Assembly: GCA_023249795.1 (NCBI GenBank)
Contig: JAHFBU010000046.1
Coordinates: 1-9,185 of the forward strand
DNA: 9,185 nt
Origin: Syntrophaceae bacterium
GTDB lineage: Bacteria > Desulfobacterota > Syntrophia > Syntrophales > UBA5619
Direction of reading: 5' to 3'
The notes under the pieces were generated by a model that saw only the letters and a program-made list of their open reading frames with translations, ran no database searches and had not been told where the DNA came from. The translations under genes and the position numbers were made by a program. Every line of letters starts with the position of its first letter. Position 1 is the first letter of the stretch. Below are positions 1-6,228 of this stretch, piece by piece.

Positions 1-533
1 AGGAGGAGATGAATAAATTCGGGAAGGTGCATCTCTATGGGATGCTGCGGGCAAGGGATGGCCGGGCCGCCGTTCGGATCCATCCCCACGATGGTGTGCG
101 GATCGTCCGCGCGCTGGAGGTCCTGGAGCTGACAGGCCGCTCCATTGTTGAACATCAGCAGGAGCATGGTTTCCAGGAGTCGGCTTACGAGGCTCTCAAG
201 ATCGGTCTGAAGCTGGACCGGGAGCGGCTGAACGACCGGATAGACCGGCGAACGGACCGGATGATCGCGGAGGGTTTCGTTGAAGAGGTCCGGCGGCTTC
301 TCGATATGGGCTACGGTCCATCCCTGAAGCCGATGCAGTCATTGGGATACCGGCAATTAGTCTCTTACTTTGCGGGGCGGCAGAGCCTGGAGGAGGCGAT
401 TCGTCTGATCAAAAGGGACACCCGACTCTATTCGAAAAGACAGATGACGTGGTTTGCCGCCGACCGGGATGCCGTCTGGTTCGATCCGGGGGATGTCGAG
501 GGGATTGCCGCGCGGACAGATCGCTTTTGCTGA
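1..533 (+). CDS. miaA: tRNA dimethylallyltransferase, C-terminal part (5' end outside window)
   Basis: MiaA transfers a dimethylallyl group to N6 of A37 in tRNAs that read codons starting with U, which stabilises codon-anticodon pairing. The frame is open from the left edge (codons GAG GAG precede the ATG at 9), so that ATG is probably internal and about 176 residues are present out of the roughly 300-310 usual for the family. The N-terminal P-loop half is missing. Visible family signatures are RIHPHD followed by RIVRALEVLELTG (about bases 75-137), MQSLGYRQL (about 333-359) and the C-terminal TRLYSKRQMTWFAAD block (about 420-464), matching the conserved T-R-YAKRQ-TWF motif of MiaA. The TGA stop is at 531-533. 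I see no hairpin-plus-T-tract terminator just downstream. The AGGAG at 2-6 resembles a ribosome binding site for the ATG at 9, but the protein would then lack its catalytic core, so I read it as coding sequence. Confidence 0.93.
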   Translation, partial: EEMNKFGKVHLYGMLRARDGRAAVRIHPHDGVRIVRALEVLELTGRSIVEHQQEHGFQESAYEALKIGLKLDRERLNDRIDRRTDRMIAEGFVEEVRRLLDMGYGPSLKPMQSLGYRQLVSYFAGRQSLEEAIRLIKRDTRLYSKRQMTWFAADRDAVWFDPGDVEGIAARTDRFC

Positions 534-811
534 CAGGCTATTAAAGAACCAAGGTAAGTGATTCTCCCGCGGTGGGTTACATCGAGGGGGTTTGGGGGAC
601 AGGGCCAATATTGTCTTTGCTCTGGGAGCGGGAAAGATCCCCCATTACATCGGCACAACCCAGATGGCAAGGTTCCCGAGTGCTGAGGGGGATTTTCTTT
701 TGCGAAAGCAGGGGAATTAACGGTTGTGGACGATTGGCAGTCGAGAGACTAATTAATTCTTGACAACCATTGGAATCGTTGTTAGATAGCTCCCGCAAAT
801 GAAGGTGATTC
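534..811. other. Gene-free spacer between miaA and the tRNA genes
   Basis: I find no credible protein gene in these 278 bases; the short open frames have no recognisable domain and no good ribosome binding site. The stretch holds a perfect 7-base inverted repeat, TGGGGGA at 593-599 and TCCCCCA at 638-644, with a 38-base loop and no T-tract after it. Near its right end lies the promoter-like element listed separately. The rest is unexplained. Confidence 0.6.
760..788 (+). promoter_or_regulatory. Candidate sigma70-type promoter for the tRNA genes
   Basis: A perfect TTGACA -35 hexamer lies at 760-765. A weaker -10 region follows, read as TTAGAT at 782-787 (16-base spacer) or TAGATA at 783-788 (17-base spacer). 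The bases after it (790-796) are GC-rich (CTCCCGC), like the discriminators of stringently controlled stable-RNA promoters. The predicted start, around 794-796, lies about 16-18 bases before the mature 5' end of tRNA-Val. The -35 match and position are strong; the -10 is only a partial match. Confidence 0.55.
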
Positions 812-887
812 GGGCGGGTAGCTCAGCTGGGAGAGCGCCACGCTTACACCGTGGATGTCACAGGTTCAAGTCCTGTTCCGCCTACCA
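812..887 (+). tRNA. tRNA-Val (anticodon UAC)
   Basis: A complete cloverleaf can be drawn by hand. The acceptor stem is 812-818 with 877-883 (seven pairs, G-U at both ends). The D-stem is GCTC 821-824 with GAGC 833-836. The anticodon stem is CCACG 838-842 with CGTGG 850-854, with a seven-base loop at 843-849 and anticodon TAC at 845-847. The T-stem is ACAGG 860-864 with CCTGT 872-876, with loop TTCAAGT. The discriminator is A884 and the CCA end is encoded at 885-887. The UAC anticodon reads GUA and, by wobble, other valine codons. It is probably co-transcribed with the tRNA-Asp gene downstream. Confidence 0.97.
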
Positions 888-979
888 GGGAAATTGTGAA
901 ATCCTTTAAACGCTGCCCCGGTCTGAATCACAGGGAGCTGCAAGATCGGGTTTCAAAATATAACAGATGTTATTTATTC

Positions 980-1056
980 GGGGTCGTAGTTAAGTTGGTT
1001 ATAACGCCGGCCTGTCACGCCGGAGGGCGCGGGTTCAAGTCCCGCCGACCTCGCCA
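980..1056 (+). tRNA. tRNA-Asp (anticodon GUC)
   Basis: A complete cloverleaf is visible. The acceptor stem is GGGGTCG 980-986 with CGACCTC 1046-1052 (one G-U pair). The D-stem is GTTA 989-992 with TAAC 1002-1005. The anticodon stem is CCGGC 1007-1011 with GCCGG 1019-1023, with anticodon GTC at 1014-1016. The T-stem is GCGGG 1029-1033 with CCCGC 1041-1045, with loop TTCAAGT. The discriminator is G1053, a known aspartyl-tRNA identity base, and CCA is encoded at 1054-1056. It lies 92 bases after tRNA-Val. No strong separate promoter is evident between them, and a single terminator follows, so a two-tRNA transcript is likely. Confidence 0.97.
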
Positions 1057-1062
1057 ATCGAC

Positions 1063-1100
1063 AAAGGGGGTTGACCATGGTTGGTCGCCCCCCTTTTTTT
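1063..1100 (+). terminator. Rho-independent terminator of the tRNA unit
   Basis: The GACCA arm (1073-1077) pairs with TGGTC (1082-1086) around a TGGT loop. A T1072-G1087 wobble and one T-C mismatch follow, then GGGGG (1066-1070) pairs with CCCCC (1089-1093), extended by A-T pairs into a run of seven Ts at 1094-1100. It sits seven bases after the tRNA-Asp CCA end. It should end the tRNA transcript and separate it from lnt. Confidence 0.9.
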
Positions 1101-1106
1101 GATGGG

Positions 1107-1137
1107 CGGACAGCCTTCTCCTTCAGGATACCATAAT
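1107..1137 (+). promoter_or_regulatory. Weak candidate promoter for lnt
   Basis: Because the tRNA terminator ends at 1100 and lnt starts at 1146, an independent lnt promoter should lie in this short gap. CATAAT at 1132-1137 matches five of six -10 bases. CGGACA at 1107-1112 matches four of six -35 bases, but with a long 19-base spacer. Transcription would then start at about 1144-1146, right at the ATG. This is suggestive only. Confidence 0.3.
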
Positions 1138-1145
1138 CAAGATTA

Positions 1146-2693
1146 ATGACCTCTTCTGTTTTGCGATGGAAACGGTTTTCAAATCCGGCGATGGCCGTGC
1201 TGTCCGGCCTTCTGCTGTTTCTCTCCTTTCCGAAGTTCGGAAGCGGCTTCCTGGCATGGATGGCGCTGGTCCCCCTTTTTTATGCATTGCGGGATGCAAA
1301 ACCCTGGGAGGGGTTTAAAACCGGCTTTCTGGCGGGGATGGTCGCTCACGTGGGAACCCTCTACTGGATTTCCCATGTCGTTGTGCAATATGGATACCTC
1401 CCCCTCTATGTGGGTATTGCGGCAGTGCTGCTGCTTGCCGCGTACCTGAGCATCTACACGGCCTGTTTTGCCATGGGGGTTGTCTTTCTGAAGGGACAGG
1501 GAAACGCTTTATTTCTGTTCGCCCCCCTGTTGTGGACCCTCCTTGAATTTGTACGTTCTCATCTGCTGACCGGGTTCCCCTGGGAGAATCTGGCCTATTC
1601 GCAGTATCTCTACGGCAACATCATTCAGATTGCCGACATCACCGGCACCTACGGAATCACGTTCATGATCGTTCTGATCAATGCGGTTCTGTATAGTGTT
1701 CTTACGGCAAAGCTCCGGAAAAGAAAATATCCGGCGGCCGAGATCGCGACCGCGTGCGTCCTGTTGGCGGTTGTATATGGATATGGTCAATTCCGTACGG
1801 CGGAAATATATGGATTGTTGAAGAAGGCGCCGACCGTTGAAGTGGCCCTTGTTCAGGGGAATGTCGATCAGAATCTCAAATGGAACGCAGGCTACCAGTC
1901 AGAGACGATGGATATATACAGAGCCCTCTCCCTGAGTTCCATCCCCGCACAGGGAGGGCTTACCGTCTGGCCCGAAACGGCGGCGCCGTTCTACTTTGAG
2001 CGTTCCGGTCCGCTACGGGAGGCGGTGACTGATCTGGTCAGGCTATCCGGTCGGCCACTGCTGTTCGGCAGCCCGCGCTATGAGGAGGGGGACGGGATGG
2101 TCTCCTTTATGAACAGCGCCTACCTGCTCCGATCCGATGGAGCCATAGCGGGTCGTTATGACAAGGTCCATCTGGTTCCTTACGGGGAGTATGTTCCCCT
2201 GAGAAAATTCTTTCCTTTTATCGGAAAGATTGTGGCCGGGATCGGCGATTTCCGGCCGGGAGAAGGTTTCGATCCCATGGTGAACGATGACCGCCGTCTG
2301 GGTGTCCTGATCTGCTATGAAGGGATCTTTCCCGAAGCCGCGAGGGATTACAAACGAAAGAAAGCGGATCTGCTCGTGAATATAACCAATGATGCATGGT
2401 TCGGAAAAACGTCAGCGCCCTACCAGCATCTCTCGATGACGATCTTTCGGGCGGTAGAGACCCGCCTTTACTTGGTCCGGGCGGCCAATACCGGGATCAG
2501 CGCTATCATCGATCCCGCGGGGAAGATTCTCTCGCGAACGGGTATCTTTGAAAGAACCGTTCTGAGGGGAGGGGTGAAATTCATTGACGAGAACACCTTT
2601 TATGCGGCATATGGAGACCTGTTTGTTTATCTGTGCGGAATCGCGTTGATTCTTTACTGTCTTATAAAACGAAGGAGAAGAAATAATGTTTGA
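1146..2693 (+). CDS. lnt: Apolipoprotein N-acyltransferase
   Basis: Lnt is an integral inner-membrane enzyme that moves an acyl chain from phospholipid to the alpha-amino group of the N-terminal cysteine of apolipoproteins, the last step of lipoprotein maturation. The 515-residue length matches the usual 500-520. Several hydrophobic helices fill residues 14-215. A nitrilase-like periplasmic domain runs from about 230 to 475, and a last helix (about 488-507) ends in a basic tail. The catalytic triad is visible: E277 in VWPET, K340 in RYDKVHLVPYGEYVP, and C390 in LICYEGIFPE. The block VNITNDAWFG (411-420) is also typical. An in-frame stop at 1134-1136 limits extension upstream. No good Shine-Dalgarno precedes the ATG at 1146, so initiation is unusual or the start is M16. 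The 3' end overlaps prfB by 8 bases. A likely substrate, the MltD-like lipoprotein, is encoded two genes downstream. Confidence 0.96.
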   Translation: MTSSVLRWKRFSNPAMAVLSGLLLFLSFPKFGSGFLAWMALVPLFYALRDAKPWEGFKTGFLAGMVAHVGTLYWISHVVVQYGYLPLYVGIAAVLLLAAYLSIYTACFAMGVVFLKGQGNALFLFAPLLWTLLEFVRSHLLTGFPWENLAYSQYLYGNIIQIADITGTYGITFMIVLINAVLYSVLTAKLRKRKYPAAEIATACVLLAVVYGYGQFRTAEIYGLLKKAPTVEVALVQGNVDQNLKWNAGYQSETMDIYRALSLSSIPAQGGLTVWPETAAPFYFERSGPLREAVTDLVRLSGRPLLFGSPRYEEGDGMVSFMNSAYLLRSDGAIAGRYDKVHLVPYGEYVPLRKFFPFIGKIVAGIGDFRPGEGFDPMVNDDRRLGVLICYEGIFPEAARDYKRKKADLLVNITNDAWFGKTSAPYQHLSMTIFRAVETRLYLVRAANTGISAIIDPAGKILSRTGIFERTVLRGGVKFIDENTFYAAYGDLFVYLCGIALILYCLIKRRRRNNV

Positions 2694-3775
2694 AGGAATA
2701 AATGAAACATTGATCGATCTGGCCCGAAGAACCGAACATCTCGGAGAGTGTCTTTGACGTCCCTGAAAATGAATTGCGCATCCGGGAACTCGAAAACGAA
2801 TCAATGCGGGACGGTTTCTGGAATGATCCGGACAAGGCGCGGGAGATCCTCAAGGAAAAGAGCCGGTTGTCAAATGTGGTTGAGAAATGGAAGAAGCAGG
2901 TAAGTGGGATCGAGGATCTTCGCTTGCTTGCCGAAATAGCCTCCGAGGAGAAGGACGATCAGACCCAGGAAGAGATTCGGATCGAGCTGGAAAGGCTCGA
3001 TGCCGAGGTTCGCGAAGATGAACTGAAGATGATGCTGAGTTCCGAACAGGATCCCATGGACGCGATCCTGTCGATTCACGCGGGTGCCGGGGGAACCGAG
3101 GCTCAGGACTGGGCGGAGATGCTCCTGCGGATGTACCTGCGATGGGCGGAGAGAAAGGGCTTCGAGACCAGCATCATCGATTACCTGCCAGGCGACGAAG
3201 CCGGAGTAAAAAGCGTGACCTGGACGCTTCGGGGCGAATACGCCTACGGTTATGCCAAGGCTGAAATCGGAATACATCGGCTGGTCAGAATATCCCCTTT
3301 CGATTCCAGCGCCCGCCGGCACACCTCATTTGCATCTGTCTTTGTCTATCCCGAAGTTGACGATCAAATCGTAATAGAAATCGACGAGAAGGATCTGCGC
3401 ATCTATACCTATCGCTCCACGGGCGCCGGCGGTCAGCATGTCAACAAGACCGATTCTGCCGTGAGGATTACCCATATGCCAACGGGGATCGTCGTTCAGT
3501 GTCAAAACGAACGTTCACAGCACAAGAACAAGGCCATGGCCATGAAATACCTCCGTTCGCGTCTCTATGAGATGAAACTCCGAGAGCAGAATGAAAAGCT
3601 TCGGGATGTCAACAAGACGAAAAAGGATATCGCCTGGGGAAGTCAGATCCGCTCCTATGTGATGCATCCGTATAAAATGGTTAAAGATCATCGGACGAGC
3701 CTTGAGACCGGCAACGTAAACCGGGTTCTGGACGGCGACATTGATGATTTCATCGAGGCCTATCTGCTGCAATAA
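2686..3775 (+). CDS. prfB: Peptide chain release factor 2, expressed through a programmed +1 frameshift
   Basis: RF2 recognises UGA and UAA in the ribosomal A site and triggers hydrolysis of peptidyl-tRNA. The gene is in two frames: 2686-2754 (23 codons), then +1 to 2756-3775 after skipping T2755, giving 362 residues against about 365 in E. coli. The ATG at 2686 has an AAGGAG (2672-2677) eight bases upstream and overlaps the end of lnt, indicating translational coupling. In the joined protein the stop-codon recognition tripeptide SPF is at 203-205 and the catalytic GGQ at 248-250, both within two residues of their E. coli positions; SPF rather than PxT identifies RF2 over RF1. The GGQ glutamine is the usual PrmC methylation site. 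The uninterrupted downstream frame alone, from a TTG at 2774, would lack about 29 N-terminal residues and is not the real start. The protein acts in the cytoplasm. Confidence 0.96.
2743..2758 (+). promoter_or_regulatory. RF2 programmed +1 ribosomal frameshift site
   Basis: Codon 23 of prfB is CTT (2752-2754), followed by an in-frame TGA (2755-2757) and a C (2758), the conserved slippery sequence CTT TGA C. A Shine-Dalgarno-like GGAGAG (2743-2748) lies three bases upstream of CTT, the same geometry as the stimulator in E. coli prfB. Reading in the new frame continues GAC GTC CCT into the conserved RF2 body. In established RF2 autoregulation, low RF2 slows termination at the UGA and favours the shift, while ample RF2 terminates there and lowers its own synthesis. 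Confidence 0.95.
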
Positions 3776-3908
3776 TATTTAGGAACTGTGGGGAACTGTG
3801 GTATAGACCTAACCGGTCATAAATGGAGCAGGCCTCGTGTAACGGAGAAGTCTTGAGGGCGGTATCTCTTTTTTTTGCGAATCGAAACGGGTCAACAAGG
3901 AGTCGCAG
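3776..3908 (+). other. Spacer between prfB and mltD, with possible weak terminator
   Basis: No gene is seen in these 133 bases. GGAACTGTG is repeated directly at 3782-3790 and 3792-3800. A run of eight Ts (3869-3876) follows a weak stem, GGAGA (3844-3848) with TCTCT (3865-3869, one G-U pair, 16-base loop), which could be a poor terminator for prfB or chance. AAGGAG at 3897-3902 is the mltD ribosome binding site. No clear promoter stands out; TATAGA at 3802-3807 is a possible -10 without a convincing -35. Confidence 0.45.
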
Positions 3909-5756
3909 ATGTTTCAGAACAGGATTTTCACGATCTCGATGCTCATCATAATTGTTTGTTGCAGTGGTTTGACACTTTCGTCCTGCGCGGTGTTAAAACA
4001 GGACGCGTTGATAAAACGGAGCTCATCTCCTGTCCAGAACCTGGTTCGTACGGATTCACCGCTGCCGGTGCAGCATCGGGTAAACGAAACAACTCTCCAT
4101 GATCAGGCCGATCCTTCGGAAAGAGGGAAAACTTTGCAATCGGCTGCTCCGAAGAACGATCCACCGCCGGGGGTAAGTCCTGCTGTTCTCGTAAAAAAGA
4201 GCGATGATCCGATAATATCTCCCGAACCGGCTGGAAATCCGCCGCACGTCCTTTTTGCGGAGCCGTCGGAGGAGGCGGCTGCAGACCAACTCGTCGAGAA
4301 CCCATCGAATTTGAATCCTTCCGAGGCACTGAAGGCACGAGAGGCGGAGACAGAAAAGGATATCATGGAAGAGGCTCTCTCGCTGCTGGATGAATCCCAT
4401 AAATACTGGGTGAACGGCGAACTGGAAAATGCCCTCGAAATGCTGGATCAGGCGTACGCGCTCCTGCTCGACACCAACGGAAACCCCGATATCGCGCGGC
4501 AGAAAGATGACCTTCGTCTCTTGATTTCGAGGCGGATATTGGCCATCTATAATTCACACCGGTCCAATACCCAGGGTGAACGGGGAGAGATCCCGATCAT
4601 CACCAACGCGGATGTCGAAAAAGAGATCCGTCTGTTTCAAACGGTCGAGCGCGATTTTTTTATCTCCTCCTATCAACGGTCGATGATTTATCGGCCCGTC
4701 ATTTTACGGGAACTCCGAAAGGCGGGTCTGCCGGAGGATCTCTCCTGGCTGCCGCTCGTGGAAAGCGGCTTCAAGATCAATGCGTTGTCGTCTGCAAGGG
4801 CTCTGGGTTTATGGCAATTCATTCCCTCGACCGGTTATAAATACGGACTGACCCGGGATGAGTGGATAGATGAACGAATGGATGTCCAAAAATCCACGCA
4901 TGCTGCTATCGATTATTTGAAAGATATGCATGGCATGTTTGGCGACTGGCTGACGGTTCTTGCCGGATACAATTGCGGTGAAGGACGGATCATGCGCACA
5001 ATCGCCGCTCAGCACATCAATTATCTGGACCGGTTCTGGGACCTCTATCAGCGTCTACCCAACGAAACGGCGCGTTACGTTCCCCGTTTTTTGGCAACGT
5101 TGCTTATTATCAAGGATCCGCAGAAATATGGGATGGATCTCGGATTGATTGAATCCAAATCAGAAATTTTTAGTTATGAAGAGGCCGAAGTGAGCCGATG
5201 TATGCGTTTGCAGGATATTGCCCAGAAACTCGAAATATCGGAGGAGACTCTGGGTATCCTGAACGCCGAGCTCAGATACCGCATGACGCCGGATCGGCCC
5301 TACAATCTGAAAGTTCCTCCGGAGAAGGCGGAAATGATACTCCGGATGGTTGCTGATATTCCGCAAGCGGAGAGACCGCGTTCCGCTTCTGCGACGGTTC
5401 GCCGCGGGGAGCTCATCAAACACAGGGTGCGGCAGGGAGACACTCTCGATTCGATTGCACGCAAATATAAGACCTCTGTCGAGGCGATTTGTTCGGTCAA
5501 CCGTTTTCCAAAACAGCACCTGGTAGCGGGTCAGAAGGTGAATATACCCCTCCGAAGTTCAAAGGCCTCGGGAGCTGCTTCGAAGGTGACCCGGTCAGGG
5601 AAAGGCGACAAGAGCGTTCACCACCAAGTTCAAAAGGGGGAAACACTGGCCTCTCTTTCACGAAAGTATCATGTATCCGTTTCCGAGATCCGCAAAAACA
5701 ATAATCTGAAAAGCGATTCCTTGAGGATTGGGCAGAAACTTCGCATATCGAAATGA
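3909..5756 (+). CDS. mltD: Membrane-bound lytic murein transglycosylase D family lipoprotein
   Basis: This enzyme family cleaves the MurNAc-GlcNAc bond of peptidoglycan to form 1,6-anhydro products, usually from the periplasmic face of the outer membrane. The 615-residue protein starts with a hydrophobic signal and a lipobox LSSC, with C26 the predicted lipidated cysteine. Residues 35-145 are a Pro/Ser/Ala/Glu-rich linker. Residues 150-215 form a TPR-like helical pair. The SLT domain follows (about 255-410): catalytic E285 in LVESGF, GLWQFIPST (300-308), AGYNCGEGR (352-360) and NETARYVP (385-392). Residues 415-480 resemble a degenerate LysM, and two clear LysM domains lie at about 503-547 and 571-613. 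It is longer than E. coli MltD (about 450) because of the N-terminal linker and helical part. AAGGAG six bases before the ATG supports the start. The gene converges with ybeY, leaving 11 bases between stops. Naming it mltD rests on SLT plus LysM order. Confidence 0.9.
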   Translation: MFQNRIFTISMLIIIVCCSGLTLSSCAVLKQDALIKRSSSPVQNLVRTDSPLPVQHRVNETTLHDQADPSERGKTLQSAAPKNDPPPGVSPAVLVKKSDDPIISPEPAGNPPHVLFAEPSEEAAADQLVENPSNLNPSEALKAREAETEKDIMEEALSLLDESHKYWVNGELENALEMLDQAYALLLDTNGNPDIARQKDDLRLLISRRILAIYNSHRSNTQGERGEIPIITNADVEKEIRLFQTVERDFFISSYQRSMIYRPVILRELRKAGLPEDLSWLPLVESGFKINALSSARALGLWQFIPSTGYKYGLTRDEWIDERMDVQKSTHAAIDYLKDMHGMFGDWLTVLAGYNCGEGRIMRTIAAQHINYLDRFWDLYQRLPNETARYVPRFLATLLIIKDPQKYGMDLGLIESKSEIFSYEEAEVSRCMRLQDIAQKLEISEETLGILNAELRYRMTPDRPYNLKVPPEKAEMILRMVADIPQAERPRSASATVRRGELIKHRVRQGDTLDSIARKYKTSVEAICSVNRFPKQHLVAGQKVNIPLRSSKASGAASKVTRSGKGDKSVHHQVQKGETLASLSRKYHVSVSEIRKNNNLKSDSLRIGQKLRISK

Positions 5757-5767
5757 GATACAGCAGA

Positions 5768-6220
5768 TCACTCGATATCGTAATGCCTTAACATAACAAA
5801 TAGTTCCCGCTCGCGGTTCTCCATCCTTTCCCTCTCGTTGGCGTCCGTGGTTTCATGGTTGTATCCCAAGAGATGGAGAAGGCCGTGGATGAGCAGGAAT
5901 TCAACCTCATCCATAAAGTCAAGATGACCGGCTTGGGCGTCGCGAGCGGCCGTCTCGACGGAAAGGATGATATCCCCCAGGATCTCCGGATGGACATGGT
6001 CGAATGCCCCCTCCTTCATCGCAAAGGAAATCACATTGGTGGGGCGATCTCTTTTAAGATATGTCTTATTGATCTCTCGGATCTGATCGTCATCGACCAG
6101 AAGGACGCTTATTTCGCTGTCCGCGCGGTCGAGTTTCTTCAGCAGGCGCTTCAGACTTCTGCGCACCCTACCGATGTCCACCTTCTGACGTTTTTGCTTG
6201 TTCTGAATGGAAATGGGCAT
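5768..6220 (-). CDS. ybeY: Endoribonuclease YbeY, rRNA maturation factor
   Basis: YbeY is a zinc-dependent endoribonuclease needed for 16S rRNA 3'-end maturation and 70S ribosome quality control. The 150-residue protein has the family's normal size. The zinc-binding signature reads HGLLHLLGYNH, with H112, H116 and H122 as predicted ligands; the family consensus is HGxLHLxGYDH, so N121 replaces the usual Asp. The block RPTNVISFAM (59-68) matches the conserved PTNVLSFP region, and ILGDIILSVETA (80-91) matches the conserved LGDI segment. The ATG follows the phoH stop by eight bases, and the stop codon is part of a TAAGG that can serve as a Shine-Dalgarno, indicating coupled expression. phoH-ybeY adjacency is widely conserved. 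No tRNA-like or CBS-domain partner (YbeX) follows; the next gene is the convergent mltD. Confidence 0.95.
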   Translation of the reverse strand: MPISIQNKQKRQKVDIGRVRRSLKRLLKKLDRADSEISVLLVDDDQIREINKTYLKRDRPTNVISFAMKEGAFDHVHPEILGDIILSVETAARDAQAGHLDFMDEVEFLLIHGLLHLLGYNHETTDANERERMENRERELFVMLRHYDIE

Positions 6221-6228
6221 GGCAAACC

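Noticed and set aside
1..11. AGGAG plus ATG at 9 as a true gene start
   Set aside because: The frame is open to the window edge and the product would lack the catalytic half of MiaA, so the purine-rich codons are more likely coding.
572..763. Short open frame in the miaA-tRNA spacer
   Set aside because: It has no recognisable domain and no good ribosome binding site, and it runs into the tRNA promoter element.
851..1102. Open frame across both tRNA genes
   Set aside because: It runs through two complete cloverleaf tRNAs and the terminator, and has no protein similarity I recognise.
2774..3775. prfB starting at the TTG at 2774
   Set aside because: It drops the first 29 residues, ignores a strong ribosome binding site and ATG at 2686, and misses the canonical CTT TGA C frameshift site.
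3875..4102. Overlapping open frame at the 5' end of mltD
   Set aside because: It is out of frame with mltD, has no domain or ribosome binding site, and lies over the signal peptide and linker, where the mltD frame itself makes sense.
5745..5778. Inverted repeat ATATCGA / TCGATAT across the mltD-ybeY convergence, as a bidirectional terminator
   Set aside because: The 7-base AT-rich stem with a 20-base loop has no T-tract on either strand and overlaps the coding ends; it is too weak to call.
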